From assembly GCA_002917075.1 (NCBI GenBank), contig NTMA01000021.1:124001-188000 (forward strand): a stretch of DNA of 64,000 nucleotides, given 5' to 3'. The notes beneath the pieces were generated by a model. The model made no database searches. It had not been told where the DNA came from and worked only from the letters and a program-made list of their open reading frames with translations. The position numbers and the translations under genes are program-made. Shown here piece after piece: positions 47,963 to 59,548 of this stretch (positions are counted from its first letter, which is position 1; every line of letters begins with the position of its first letter). This DNA comes from Hawksworthiomyces lignivorus (taxonomy: Eukaryota; Ascomycota; Sordariomycetes; Ophiostomatales; Ophiostomataceae).

Positions 47963-48249
47963 CCTGGTTAATAGCTGATTATGTCTATCAGTGTAATGAT
48001 CTCGGTTCCATAATGAGCTTTATATATACATGTAGATTTGCGTGTGTACACTTCTATTTTTTTTTATCATGAGGCAGTCATATCTCACTCCTTTGCCTCA
48101 TTCTCACACCATTCTCGCATCATCCTAGAGTTTAATAAAAGCAATTCTATTGTTTAAAATTCCTGTATTAGACCAGTGACTCATCCAAAAATCATGTAAC
48201 AACAACTAGGTCCTGCAGGGTGCGTCCCATTTTTGTTCTTAGCGTTCCT
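47963..48249. other. Short convergent spacer
   Basis: A 287-bp AT-rich spacer between the converging APH-like and SGT1 genes. It must hold both 3' ends. Nothing else is seen. Confidence 0.55.
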
Positions 48250-50366
48250 TTACTCTTCGCTGCGATCGTCGTTTTCATCCTCATTGTCGTCATCGTCACG
48301 TGGAAGACTCAAGCCCATCATGCTCAGAATATTACCAGCAGGCCCAGACATTCCAGCCTGGCTCTTGAAGCTCTCCAAAAGATTCTTTGCCAAGTTAAAA
48401 TCAACATCTACTTCGCCATCGTCATCGCTTTCCTCTTCAAGTGCACCACTTGAAGCACCGGCACTGCCGTCTGAAGTAATTCGGTTTGCAGATGTTGCGA
48501 ATCGCCTTCCTTTTGTCGGCGGGTCAAGCCTTAGAGCACCGTGTCCCTTCAGCTCTGCTTCAAACTGGGTAACTAGCTTCAAAATACCCTCCTCTTCATC
48601 TACAATGCTCTGTCCGTCGTCGGCCATACTCGGGATGGCAATAGCACTGGTTCCCTCAGCATCTTTTCTTGCAACCACGCTTGGTGCAGGTGCCATTGAT
48701 CCGGCTTTTGCCCCAAGCACGCAGGTTGGTGGCAGACCCATCATCTCCCTCATAAGGCGTGAAAATTCTTCCTCATCGAAGTTTATATCATCATTTTCTG
48801 CTTCACTCTCATCCTCGGCATCGCTGTCATTATCTTCATCCATCTCGCCAAAGTCAACTCCTTCTAAACCAGCGTCGTTGTCATCCAAAAAATCTTGAAA
48901 ACGCGAGACGAGCTTCCGAAGATCTGTCTGCAATCCTGCGTCTCCAAATCCAGATTTCTGCTCACTATCGTCATCACTGGCAACTGTTGATTTGGGCACA
49001 GAAGATCCCGCGTCGTTTTGTCGGCGTCCATCTAGCTCTCGCTCGAGATCTTGGAAATTGATCTCGAGCCACGAATCATCATCCTGTCGGGTTACATCCT
49101 TCCAAGTCAGAATTTCTTCATCCGTAGGGAGATCAGCAGCTTCTTCGCCATCCTCTTCGAGATCCTCGAGCACCAATCCGATTTCCCTCACGGTGCGGTT
49201 ATTACTTGTCTCGGCCGTTGAAGCCATCAACTCGAAGCCGTAGGTAATTTTCATTCCAAGATTGATCATGGCTTCTGCCGTTTTCTCGTCTGCCGTCTGC
49301 TTGCCTTTGTTGTCGAGCCTTGCCTTCTTCCCAGTCGCCTGGGTTGCAGCTGCTATATAGGCTGCGAATTCTCGGGACCATGCCACTGGCGCAGTAAATC
49401 TTTGTGCCCGCAGCTGGGCATAGAGGACTTTGGTAAACTTCACGCTGATTGTGACGAGGTCTAAAGGAGGAAATTTCAGCGCTGACAGCGGCACCGACTT
49501 AGACGTTTGCTTGATGGACAGTAGATCGCGCAGATAAAATGCTTCAGCGGCTGGAGCAATGGCACGTGGCCGGTCATGCAAAATATATGCGACTTTTCGT
49601 GGGACAACGACACGTGAGTAGTGGATGGATGTAACAATATGAGCAGGGTACTTCGCCAACCGGTAGAATGCTTCAGCTTCTAAGGCCGGTATATGAAGCA
49701 ATGTTTCAGGCGCCAGCTTTATTCTCTGTATAGCTTCAGCCAGAGAGAGAGCTGACGGCGGCTCAGACGCTGGTTTGGATGTGGATCCATCCTTCGTCTC
49801 GGTAGCTTGCCCGTCTAATAAGGGGATGACTTTCAGCTTTCCGTCATTGATCCATACACGGTTGGCATCGATCTCGGGGTTGAGCCACTTTGGGGTGGCG
49901 TTGGCCGCTTCAACAAGCAGGAACTCGCCAGAGTCACAAATCCGCACCCATACTCCCGGAAAAGACTTGCTTAGCTCACGCAGCATGTATACTATCAACC
50001 ATTCATCCTCCACAGAATCGCCATAATCAGTGGCTCCGTGAAGATACAATAAGCCTGGAAATGAACGGTTAGACACTTGTCTGTAGGAAGAATGATTCTA
50101 TGAATACACAGACCTCGTCGGCTGACGATTTCAAGATTAAACGAGTCTCTTTGCCAGATGTAGTCCGCGGTCAAATTATCCGAAAGCTTCATGGCATCCT
50201 TTCGAAGCTTTTCCAGCCTAGCTGTTGGCTTAGATATTCCGGCTGGAGGTCCATCCTGGCCATCATTCAGCACAAAGAGCATGTACTCAGCTGTATTCTC
50301 TGACAGAATGGGATCGAATGCCAGTGGCAGCGTATTGCTAGCAACAGCATCTTTATCTCTCTCCAT
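48250..50366 (-). CDS. SGT1: SGT1 / ecdysoneless-family protein
   Basis: A member of the SGT1 (ecdysoneless, ECD) family, linked in fungi to transcription of glycolytic genes and in animals to pre-mRNA splicing and cell-cycle control. It is unrelated to the Hsp90 co-chaperone of the same name. Exons on the minus strand are 50366..50114 and 50054..48250, giving about 685 aa. The 59-nt intron has donor GTCTGT and acceptor CCAG; the junction restores GLLYLHGATDYGDSVEDEWL. Other family blocks are DYIWQRDSFNLEIV, VWVRICDSGEFLLVEAA, PKWLNPEIDANRVWI and KVAYILHDRPRAIAPA. The C-terminal half is rich in Asp/Glu (EDEDNDSDAEDESEAEND). The gene is head-to-head with SMC6 across 422 bp. Confidence 0.9.
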
Positions 50367-50788
50367 ATTTCACTAGATATCTGATAGCATATTCCTTTCT
50401 TCTAACAACTGGCCGATGCCATAGCAAGTCGTGGCAAAATGGGCAGAAAATGAAGTCATAACTTAGATGTGTAGCTCGTTATCGGAAATAACATTATATC
50501 GTTTTATGGCATATCTTATAAACGGATTTCATAAAACAGGAGAAAGCAGCCTAGCGCGAAACTGGCGAAAATAGCGCTGGAGGGGGCAATGATTTGACAG
50601 GAACGCGTATTTTTGAACTAACCGCGTCTACAGCCTTACACAACGAACACCCATCTCCTTTTCCAAGGTCTTTTCGCGATTCAACCACTCACGCTGTGTT
50701 CCCTATGTTTCATAGGAATAACTGAACGAGAGTACTCTGTCTATCGCGTCTATTTCATCGACAGGTACATAAAAATCAACAAGTCATC
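50367..50788. promoter_or_regulatory. Shared upstream region SGT1 / SMC6 with MCB-like sites
   Basis: A 422-bp spacer between two divergent genes. It contains a perfect MluI cell-cycle box, ACGCGT, at 50603-50608, plus CGCGT cores at 50623-50627 and 50745-50749. Such sites bind the MBF complex at G1/S genes in yeasts. Three CGCG cores within about 150 bp upstream of an SMC gene are suggestive, but no expression evidence exists here. Confidence 0.45.
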
Positions 50789-53700
50789 ATGCCTAGTAGA
50801 ACGGGCATTTCGGCCAGGGATGTAGAACTTCCGCAAAGGAAGCGATCGCGGCGCGTATTGGAAGATGATGCATACCGGAGCAATGGAGACATGGAACTTG
50901 TTGACGTCGCAGAAGCAAGCTCTTCTCTCCAACACTCTTCAGTAAGTGCTCTCCTAGATTCTGAGTTCACTTCTTGTTTATTGACTGGCGTGGCCTGGAA
51001 GCAGAGAACAAAGCGAGTCCGCATCTCGGATGCAAAAGATCCCAGAACGCGCCAGTCGTCAGCACCCTCAAAGAAGGATGCATTAGAAGAAGACGAAGAC
51101 GAAACAATATCTACAGATGGGGAGGGTGGAGAGCAAGGGGAAAGAGCTGGTGAGCAAAGCGATGATGACGGCCGCGCCACACGAAGCGCATCTGCAGAGG
51201 ACGATGATGAAGAGCCTCAGCAGCCACCGGCGACACAGTACGAGATGATGAGAGACATGGGATTTGCGCACTTGCGCTTCGAAGAGGAAGATGACCTGAT
51301 GGCCACACAGCGTTTGCAACAGCGAGGCATGCGGAACGCAACTATGGCGGCCAACACAAGTGGCGAAAATCGCAGAGCCGAGAATGGCATTATTGAGCGG
51401 GTCACCTGCGTTAACTTTATGTGCCACACAAGACTCGAATGTGAACTCGGCCCTTTGCTGAATTTTATAGTCGGCGAAAACGGAAGCGGAAAGAGTGCCA
51501 TCCTCACGGCCATTACACTCTGTCTGGGTGCTAAAGCAAGCGCGACAAACCGTGGTGGCAGCCTCAAGCATTTTATCAAGCAGGGCGAAGAACGCGGTTT
51601 CTTGGCCGTACGAATTAAAAACTGCGGCGCCGATGCCTACGAACACGACGTCTACGGCGACTCCATTATTGTTGAACGACATTTTTCCAAGACTGGGTCC
51701 AGCAGCTTTAAGCTGAAGTCGGCCTCTGAAAAACTCATATCAACGAAACGAGCTGAAGTAGACGACATTGTGGAATACTTTTATCTTCAAGTAGACAACC
51801 CGCTCAGCGTGCTTTCACAAGACAACGCAAGGCAGTTCCTCAACAGCTCATCCGCTTCGTTGAAGTACAAATACTTTGTGCAGGGCGTCCAACTTGAGCA
51901 ACTGGATAAAGACTACGAGCTGGTGAAGCAGTTCCTCGATGCGCACACAGAAAGAATACCTCAGCTGGAAGAACGTGTTGCGCAGCTCAAGCAAAATTAT
52001 GACGAGGCAGAAAAGGTGCACAAGGTTATCCAAGATAACCATGACATGCGTGCCAAAAGACGTCTATATACAAATCAACTGGCATGGTCTCAGGTTGTGG
52101 AACAAGAAGCCGTGCTTGAAACCTGCAAGCAAGCTGTGGCAGAAGCAGTCAGCAATATCTCTGATGCCGAACAACTTAGAGAAGCTGCATCTCAGAAACT
52201 TGAAATTGAAGATGACAAACTGCGTCGCGCAGAGGAGGCGCTAGCAACAATAGAAGCAGATGACGACGCTTATAAAGAACGTGTAGAGCGCGCTACAGAG
52301 CAATACGATTCTGCCGTTGAACAACTACGAGTGCTACACACGGATGAGCGAGACATACACAGTCGCCTCAAGGTCTTTGCAGACCGTGCTAAGGATCTCG
52401 ATGGCAAAATTCGCGATGAGCAGCAGCGCCTAGAGGACGCCAATGGCGAGGTCCACCGGGAGACGCAGAATCGCCTTGTTGCTGCAAAGAAGAGGCTTGA
52501 GGACATCAACCAAGATATTGCCCACGAGACAGAGCGGCGTCCCAAGCTTGAACAAGACCACGCAGCTGCACAGTCTGAGACACGCAGAATGGAGACCGAT
52601 GTTGATCGCAAGAGAACTGAAGTCAGAGCTAGGGAAGTTCAAATACGCAGCCTGCAACAGAGCCGTGGCTCCTCATCACAGTACGATGCCTTTGGCCCCC
52701 GAATGGCTGAGCTAGTTGCCCTGATTGAGCGTGACAGCCAGTTTACACGGAAACCAATCGGGCCCCTTGGTATGAAAATCCGTGTGCAGAAACCTATGTG
52801 GGCACCCATCATGGAAAAGACGTTCGGCGGTTCTCTAAATGGTTTCATTGTGACAAGCCACAGTGACCAACAGCATCTCAGTGGTCTTGTCAAGCGTTTA
52901 AACATGAATAATGTTCCCATATTTATCGCGAATCCTCAACCAATCAATACTCAAGGCAAAGAACCCGATGCACAATTCGACACAATTCTTCGAATTCTGG
53001 AATTCGACGATCCATTGATTCGGGACCAGCTGATTATTAACAACTACATTGAACAAGTCATCTTAGTCGAGGACCGCAAAAGGGCAGAACAGATTATGTT
53101 CAACGGGCCAGCGCCTGCGAATGTTGCAGCCTGCCTGGCACTCCACGACAAAAAGCGTGGCGAAGGCCTTCGGCTTACAAGCCGTGGAGCTGGGAATGTG
53201 AGCACAACGCCGGTGGTTCCAAACTTGGGACAGAAGCCACGCATGAAAACAGATGTTGGCAGCCAGATCGCGGTACAGATGGATATTCTTTCTCAAGGCC
53301 AGGAAGAGTTGAATCGCCTAAGGACGCAATTAGATGCGCTTAAACAAGAAGAGCAGCGCCGAGCGAACGAAATCAAAGCACATGTACGCCGTATGGAAAC
53401 ATTGCGCAAGGCAGCTCGTGGTGCCGGGGTGTCTATTCGGCAGATCGAAGAGGAGCTGGATAAATTTGACGGAGCAGATGGCCGTCTACATGTGCTGGAG
53501 CAAGAGCTCGAGTTGACAAAAAGCCAGAAAGAGCAGCTCGGCGAGCAGTATGGTGACGTCAATTTAAGGAAGAACGAGCAAAACAGAGAAGTTGAACGCC
53601 TCAAAAAGCTGCTGGACGCTGAGAAGACTGAGCGGAAAGACTTCCGAGCCAAGGTCGAAAAGTGCATCCGCACTGTGGAGAAGCATAAAGACTTGCGGCG

Positions 53701-54622
53701 AGTTGCGCTCGTGGCGAAAAATGAGGCGTTTGAGAATGTAGAGCTCCTACAAGAACGGAAAACAGTAGCGGAACGCAAACGCGACAGACAGGCTGTTGTG
53801 GTGGAGGAGTTTATGGGCCAAGCCACCATTGTGAGTCCGCAGCGCGTAACTATTCCGGAGGGCGAGACATATGCCAGCGTGGAGAGGAAGCTCGAGTCAC
53901 TTAATCAACAGCTCGAGGATCGACGGAAGCGGGTAGGGATGTCGGATGAAGAGGCGTACAACCGTGTGGTAGAGACTAAAGCGGCTTATCAAAAGATGGT
54001 GGAGGTCTACCAAGTCAGCCAGAGCCACATAGAAGGAATCGAGAAAGCGCTACTGTCGCGACTGGACAAGTGGCGGCGTATCCAGCGTTTCACCTCAGCC
54101 CAGTCGCGGACCAACTTCATCTATCTGCTGTCGGAGCGCGGATACCGCGGCAGACTACTGATAGACCACAAGCACAAGAAGCTGAAGGTGCAGGTGGAGC
54201 CGGACGAGACCCGGCACACAGTGTCTGGCCGCGACACCCGGACGTTGTCAGGTGGTGAGAAGTCGTTTTCGTCCATTTGTCTGCTGCTGTCGATCTGGGA
54301 AGCCATGGGCTCGCCATTGCGATGTCTAGATGAGTTTGACGTGTTCATGGACAATGTCAACCGTGACGTAAGCACGAATATGCTGGTATGCCCCAACCCT
54401 TTCGTTTTGTCCTCTATGGCGATTTCTTACCACTCGATCTTTCTCGGCAGCCTTGCTAACTATCCTTTTTTTCAATCTCAGGTGGACGCTGCTCGTCGAC
54501 AAGTAGGGCGACAGTACATCTTTATCACACCCAACGCGATTCAAGGAAACGCCCGGCACGCACCGGACGTGAATATCATCAGACTGACGGACCCAAGACA
54601 GAGAACTCTTGATATGATGTAA
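50789..54622 (+). CDS. SMC6: Structural maintenance of chromosomes protein 6
   Basis: Smc6 with Smc5 and the Nse subunits forms a DNA-repair and replication-stress complex. The open frame runs without a stop, but two introns are likely: 50942..51004 (63 nt, GTAAGT...GCAG) and 54386..54481 (96 nt, GTATGC...TCAG). Removing the second turns an alien insert into the expected MLVDAARRQVGRQYIFITPN. The spliced product is about 1224 aa. Visible parts are an acidic N-terminal tail, Walker A GENGSGKS (residues 208-215), long coiled coils, a hinge near FTRKPIGPLGMKIRVQKPMW, a second coiled coil, signature LSGGEKSFSSICLLLSIWE (from residue 1132) and Walker B with LRCLDEFDVFMDNVNRD. Both introns are multiples of three and stop-free, so retention would add residues without breaking frame. 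Confidence 0.95.
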   Translation: MPSRTGISARDVELPQRKRSRRVLEDDAYRSNGDMELVDVAEASSSLQHSSVSALLDSEFTSCLLTGVAWKQRTKRVRISDAKDPRTRQSSAPSKKDALEEDEDETISTDGEGGEQGERAGEQSDDDGRATRSASAEDDDEEPQQPPATQYEMMRDMGFAHLRFEEEDDLMATQRLQQRGMRNATMAANTSGENRRAENGIIERVTCVNFMCHTRLECELGPLLNFIVGENGSGKSAILTAITLCLGAKASATNRGGSLKHFIKQGEERGFLAVRIKNCGADAYEHDVYGDSIIVERHFSKTGSSSFKLKSASEKLISTKRAEVDDIVEYFYLQVDNPLSVLSQDNARQFLNSSSASLKYKYFVQGVQLEQLDKDYELVKQFLDAHTERIPQLEERVAQLKQNYDEAEKVHKVIQDNHDMRAKRRLYTNQLAWSQVVEQEAVLETCKQAVAEAVSNISDAEQLREAASQKLEIEDDKLRRAEEALATIEADDDAYKERVERATEQYDSAVEQLRVLHTDERDIHSRLKVFADRAKDLDGKIRDEQQRLEDANGEVHRETQNRLVAAKKRLEDINQDIAHETERRPKLEQDHAAAQSETRRMETDVDRKRTEVRAREVQIRSLQQSRGSSSQYDAFGPRMAELVALIERDSQFTRKPIGPLGMKIRVQKPMWAPIMEKTFGGSLNGFIVTSHSDQQHLSGLVKRLNMNNVPIFIANPQPINTQGKEPDAQFDTILRILEFDDPLIRDQLIINNYIEQVILVEDRKRAEQIMFNGPAPANVAACLALHDKKRGEGLRLTSRGAGNVSTTPVVPNLGQKPRMKTDVGSQIAVQMDILSQGQEELNRLRTQLDALKQEEQRRANEIKAHVRRMETLRKAARGAGVSIRQIEEELDKFDGADGRLHVLEQELELTKSQKEQLGEQYGDVNLRKNEQNREVERLKKLLDAEKTERKDFRAKVEKCIRTVEKHKDLRRVALVAKNEAFENVELLQERKTVAERKRDRQAVVVEEFMGQATIVSPQRVTIPEGETYASVERKLESLNQQLEDRRKRVGMSDEEAYNRVVETKAAYQKMVEVYQVSQSHIEGIEKALLSRLDKWRRIQRFTSAQSRTNFIYLLSERGYRGRLLIDHKHKKLKVQVEPDETRHTVSGRDTRTLSGGEKSFSSICLLLSIWEAMGSPLRCLDEFDVFMDNVNRDVSTNMLVCPNPFVLSSMAISYHSIFLGSLANYPFFQSQVDAARRQVGRQYIFITPNAIQGNARHAPDVNIIRLTDPRQRTLDMM

Positions 54623-55118
54623 TCAGGAAAGATAACATATTCTGGTATTTCTCTTGAGAGGCGCTTCAGCCAGCCCCTAATTCTTTATATTCCCCTTGAT
54701 TGGGAGATACTGTATTATATTATGTAGATACCATCTTGCTGCGTTTGGAGTTTCATGGGCTTTCGCAATTGCTTTTTCAATAGTGGTTTTGCATAAATAA
54801 ACTGAGCGCCCGCTTCTAGGTGTAGACGTACATAGTTAGACAGAGAAGATGCCTGAGAGTATAAAGCTGAACAACCAGGGTCTATTGTTGGCCAATCCGT
54901 TACGATTACGCAAGAATACAAAGGGATAGCTGCAAAGGCAGGTAGCTGTGATTAAACTGTCGCTGAAACAATACTCTTACAATACTTCGCATAAGGTAAC
55001 ATGACCAAAGCTAGGCGATATAAGAAGTCAAAAGGAAGGGTAGAGCCTTTTGAAGAGCGCTCTTTGGTCTTGCCACCACTTTTTTTTTTAGCTTTATGAC
55101 AATATGTTCCATGTCTTC
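54623..55118. other. Convergent intergenic SMC6 / COQ9
   Basis: A 496-bp AT-rich spacer between the 3' ends of SMC6 and COQ9. No gene or repeat is recognised. Confidence 0.55.
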
Positions 55119-56224
55119 TCAGATGCCCAACCCTTTGCTCCGCAAGACATTGACACCCGCGCTCGCGGCAAAGCTGACCCACTGGCCTACGGACTGCACG
55201 TACCCTCCCAGCTCTTGTGATTCCTGAAACCGGCGCTGCAAGAACGCCCGAGTGGCGGTGAAGTCAGGTCCACTATCATCTGTCGTCATGAACAGTTCAC
55301 TAGCAGCGTAGATAGCCGATACCGCGGCCCGCTTCGTGTACCATGAAGGGTCGACGGCGGTGTCACCGGCCAGCGCCCAGATCTCATCGGCCAGGAGGGC
55401 CAGCTCACGGAGCGATGCTGGGACGTAACTCGGTTGGGCCATGACGGCGAGGGCCTAGTAACGTAAAACAGCTTTAGCAGAGGAACGGGGAACAGTTTGC
55501 GGAGAGAAAAGTGAGATTCTCCGTCCAGCCTGTCCTATTCACAGCAGATTCAACTCACCTCCTGCCAGCGTCCAACGATGTCCTTGTTACCCATCAACCG
55601 CTCCCAGATCAGCTGCTCGGCGCGGCTGGCAATCTCTGCAGCAGAGAGCGGCGGACTTTGGTTGGTGGAGGCGCCTGCCGGCTCGCCGAATATCTCTTGG
55701 CTGCGTGCCTTTAGATTTGCGCGCTGGCTCACCAAGTGCCAGCGTACCAGGCTGAACACGCCGTCTGGCAAAATGGCGGTGCTGATGTTTGGGTAGCCGG
55801 CTTCTTGGGCACCCAGAACCAGGGTGCGCTCAGAAAACCCGTGTTCGGGGATGTGCCGAGCCGCAGCGGATAAGATTGCTTGCTCAGCCGAGCTGAAGTG
55901 GTCTTGCGGCGGCGGCTCATTGAGGTGGTCGAATGAATGGTAACTGCGGCCGGTCAGTGGCGGGGAGGAAGTGAGGTTAGAGGTGGCCGAGATTGTCGTG
56001 GTCACCGGACGCGCTGTCCGAGAAAACCGGCGGTGGGAGGTTCGGAGATATATCTGCAGCAGGCCCTGCCTGCTGTGCAGCAGCAGGGATCCTGCAGTCA
56101 AGCAGCGAGCGCCGGCACATCGCCTTGGGAAAGAGGCAAATCGGCGGACCGCAGTCTGGGCGCACCCCGGTGTGACAGCAAGCCTCCCCGCCAGGCTAGC
56201 AGTTGGCGGCAGAATTGGTAACAT
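55119..56224 (-). CDS. COQ9: Ubiquinone biosynthesis protein Coq9
   Basis: Coq9 is a lipid-binding TetR-fold protein of the mitochondrial matrix that presents substrate to Coq7 in coenzyme Q synthesis. Exons on the minus strand are 56224..55559 and 55454..55119, giving about 333 aa. The 104-nt intron has donor GTGAGT and acceptor CTAG. The first 70 residues are rich in Arg, Ala and Ser and lack acidic residues, as expected for a matrix-targeting signal. Family blocks are AEQAILSAAARHIPEHGFSE, TLVLGAQEAGYPNISTAIL, LIWERLMGNKDIVGRWQEAL, SLRELALLADEIWALAGDTA, WYTKRAAVSAIYAASELFMT and the ending VNVLRSKGLGI. The two exons meet within the conserved QEALAVM stretch, confirming the junction. Confidence 0.94.
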
Positions 56225-59200
56225 GGCGCGGAGGGAGCAAAATAACGTTGCGAGATGTCTAGAAATCTATATATTTTCAAAAGAGCGAGCCAAGTAGGTC
56301 GTCTTGCGTCAATCACAAAGCACGTATGGAGTAAAGTAATGATACTTGGAAAGCAGGAAGCTGCAAGGGTGTTTTTCTTCCAACCTAGACCGAGCTATTG
56401 TCATTAGCCAGGCGATTGGCAACCCAGCTGTGTGTCTGTGTGGGACCAGTCCCACACAAAAATTTGCGAGAAAGAAGTGTGCATGTACAGAGTAGCTGAC
56501 CAAGTGAGCTAGTCAATTTGCTTGTAGCACCCTGCGCAAGCACACATACCTCCCTCCTTGGCCCTTCAGTTTGGAGAACGGGGATTCCGCCACGGGTTTC
56601 TGCTCTGGAATAGGAGCAATTACGGAGAACGCAGTTCTTAAACGTGGCACAGACTGTAGTCTCTACGGACTATACGAGTATGCCAATTTGCCAATGCCTC
56701 ACCCACTTCCGCTGCGGCTTATTAGAAAGCCCACCACCACCACTCATGCGCGACGTGGCTCTTACCAGACTTTTATTTATGCTCCATCCAGTCATATTGC
56801 TCTAAACCACATAGCTCCAGTGATTCACACCTTTCAGCCCACGGCCAAGGCAAACACAGCGGCGGTGTTACAAGGTAGTCATGGTAGTGTATGCTGAGGC
56901 AGGAGACCTTAGGATGCTGGTCAAACTACCGCCCATAATGATTTTTGTCAGCTGGACATCCTCACCGACCACCACATATATCTGACTTGGCTGACTACAG
57001 GGCTGAGGACTTGTTTCCATGGAACAGGGGTCAAAGGAAAGATGCAACACGCAAAGAATACAAGAAATTTTAACAAGAAACACCGTGGGAGAAGGAGAGG
57101 AAGGGCTGGGGAATTGGTTTATTGGTAGGAGAATGCACAGCGTTGCGTTCTACGCAGAGATTTTTCTCGTTGCTACATATCTGATATTTTGTGCTGAAGG
57201 TGGGGGGGGGGGGAGGGAGGTTGTGATTGCTTCGTCCAAGAAGGCTGAGAGCACAAAACCCATTGCAAAACGGTAGGTTGCCCCAGACATTGACAGAAGC
57301 AGTCGTGGCTCAACTTACGAATACATACAAGTACTGCACACTGTACATATGCTTCCGATAGGACCCAGATTTCCTTGTGTCATCTTCTCTATTCTTTGGC
57401 TGCGGGATGCATGGAAGGGCGAGTGCAGGAGCACAGCTGCCGTGTAACCCAGCAGCGAAAAACGGAGGATGAGGAGAAGATCCAAAACGACTATAGAGGC
57501 TGTAGGGAGTCGAGGACGAAAGGCTACGAAACCAAATAATATGTTCGGAGTACAAACACGACCGGGATCAAGCCATATCAGTCTCTTTAGGCCACTTCGC
57601 TTTCCGCCCACGTACGTACCCATTTGCGTACAGACTGCAGGCTGACTTCGTCTTTTGGGCTAACGCTAACGCATGCACATCGTAAACTCTTATAGCAGAC
57701 AGGGTACATGTACACACAAACATGTAACGAAGGCGAGGTGTGTACCAAATTCGGGGCAGGAACCGATGGCTTTAGTTGCCTTGACCTGTCTGTCTGCTGG
57801 CCTAGTTCAATCTCCGCACATAGGCTTACAGAGCACCCTGTAATAGGTAGTAGAGCCTGTAAAGAGTCACAAAGATTCATATCTCAAGCCAGCTCAGAGA
57901 ACAGCAGCACCGCAAGTTACACGATCGTCAGCCTGCTTATGTATTTCTTTGCGTATAATCCATGTTCTGGAATGGACCCCTATTGTTTCTGGATCAAACC
58001 AACTGCTACAGAAAATAGTTCATTTCTTTGCATCTGCTGTGTACTGCGCTGAAGGATGGGAGAACTGTTCATCCACTCTATAGGAAGCAACGGCGCACGC
58101 CTGAGGCACCTGCATCTGCAGTGGTCCGGTGTTCTGTTCTTCTCCCCCCACAACCATCCCTCCGCTGCCCTCACCTGCATCGTAAGCACATTGGTAGCGA
58201 CCATGGTTAGTCTCTCAACCTAATCCTGGATGGCGTGACGGCTGGTTCAACGGATCCTAGAAGTGCAGTTCCGGGAACGCACGGGCGGAGAAAAGGGGGT
58301 CCTCGCGAGGTTGCAAAATGCAAATCTGCCGATAAGGCTTGTAGTTGCACATTCTCCAGATGAGAGGATTACGGAGACTGTACGTCGAATTTCTTCACCA
58401 CTGCCGGTCTCGCCTTATTCCACTGCAAGATCGCGAGCAAAACTTTAGTGCTCTAAACTTTGACAATCTCTCTCTCACCACCTCAAATCATTACCCTCAA
58501 AGATGGAGGAACGGCAAGTGAACACAAAACGATATAGCACCACAACTGATTATGTGGGTCTCGTGTCCGCTAGGTGTGTAGCTGTTAAGCTGCTCTCAGG
58601 ATGCAGCCAGGCTCTTGCTGCCGCTGTTCTTTCTACCCGTAGGCTCAAACACGAGGGAAAGAGCAGCATATCCCTAGCCGTTGTCGACTCTGAACCTTGA
58701 TGGTCAAGACACTAATGATCCACGCTTGTCTTAATGTATGTAACTGATGCCATGCTACCTTGCAAGAAGAAGCTCCCTGCCATACAAAGAGGAAGAAATA
58801 CAGCATCGTGCGTGTAGATACTGCCGGTAGGTACTCAAAAGTAGCTCTTCCAGCTCCTAATCTTGGGTAAGAATTTGCACGAATGCCCCGCCATGGCAAT
58901 AATACGACGTACGCGTATGTACTCTATAATTCTTACTTGTACGTACAGCGGCCCCTTTCATGTCTTGTACTCGTACACCGTCTACTGGTGAAGACGGGCA
59001 GCTTTTAGCGCGGGATTCTGATTCGTCCACCCACAGAAAAAGTTAATTGCTCTCGATCGTACCTGCCTTGCTGCCTGACGCGTCTCTGTCGGTGCTTCAT
59101 TGTTTTGTGCCAGGAATATTGCCTTGCTCCTCCCAACCATAATTTCACGAAGAGGGCAAAGGCTTACCTGCGGCTTCACGCTTCATCTTCCTTCGTCTTA

Positions 59201-59513
59201 TTCTTTCCCCTTTCTTCTTTTTCTTCTTCTCATTCGCCAACTGTGCTTGTGTCGTCTTTCACCAGCTTCGGAAAAGGCAAGCCACTCCCGTATTTGTATC
59301 TTTCTTACCGGGAAAGAACAGGGAAGAAATATTTGCGCTTAATGCTTTAAGAACGCAGAGCCCACGGTTCCTGGGAAAAGTCATTGTCCATCTATCTACA
59401 GGTTTAAAGACTTGCTGTCACTACTAAGAAACAAGGCGTTCATTCGTTTCTGGTATCCCTGTTGGTCCTTTCAGCAGCGGCGCGGCAGACCGACCTTAGA
59501 TTTTACTCCCCCT

Positions 59514-59548
<35 letters not shown>

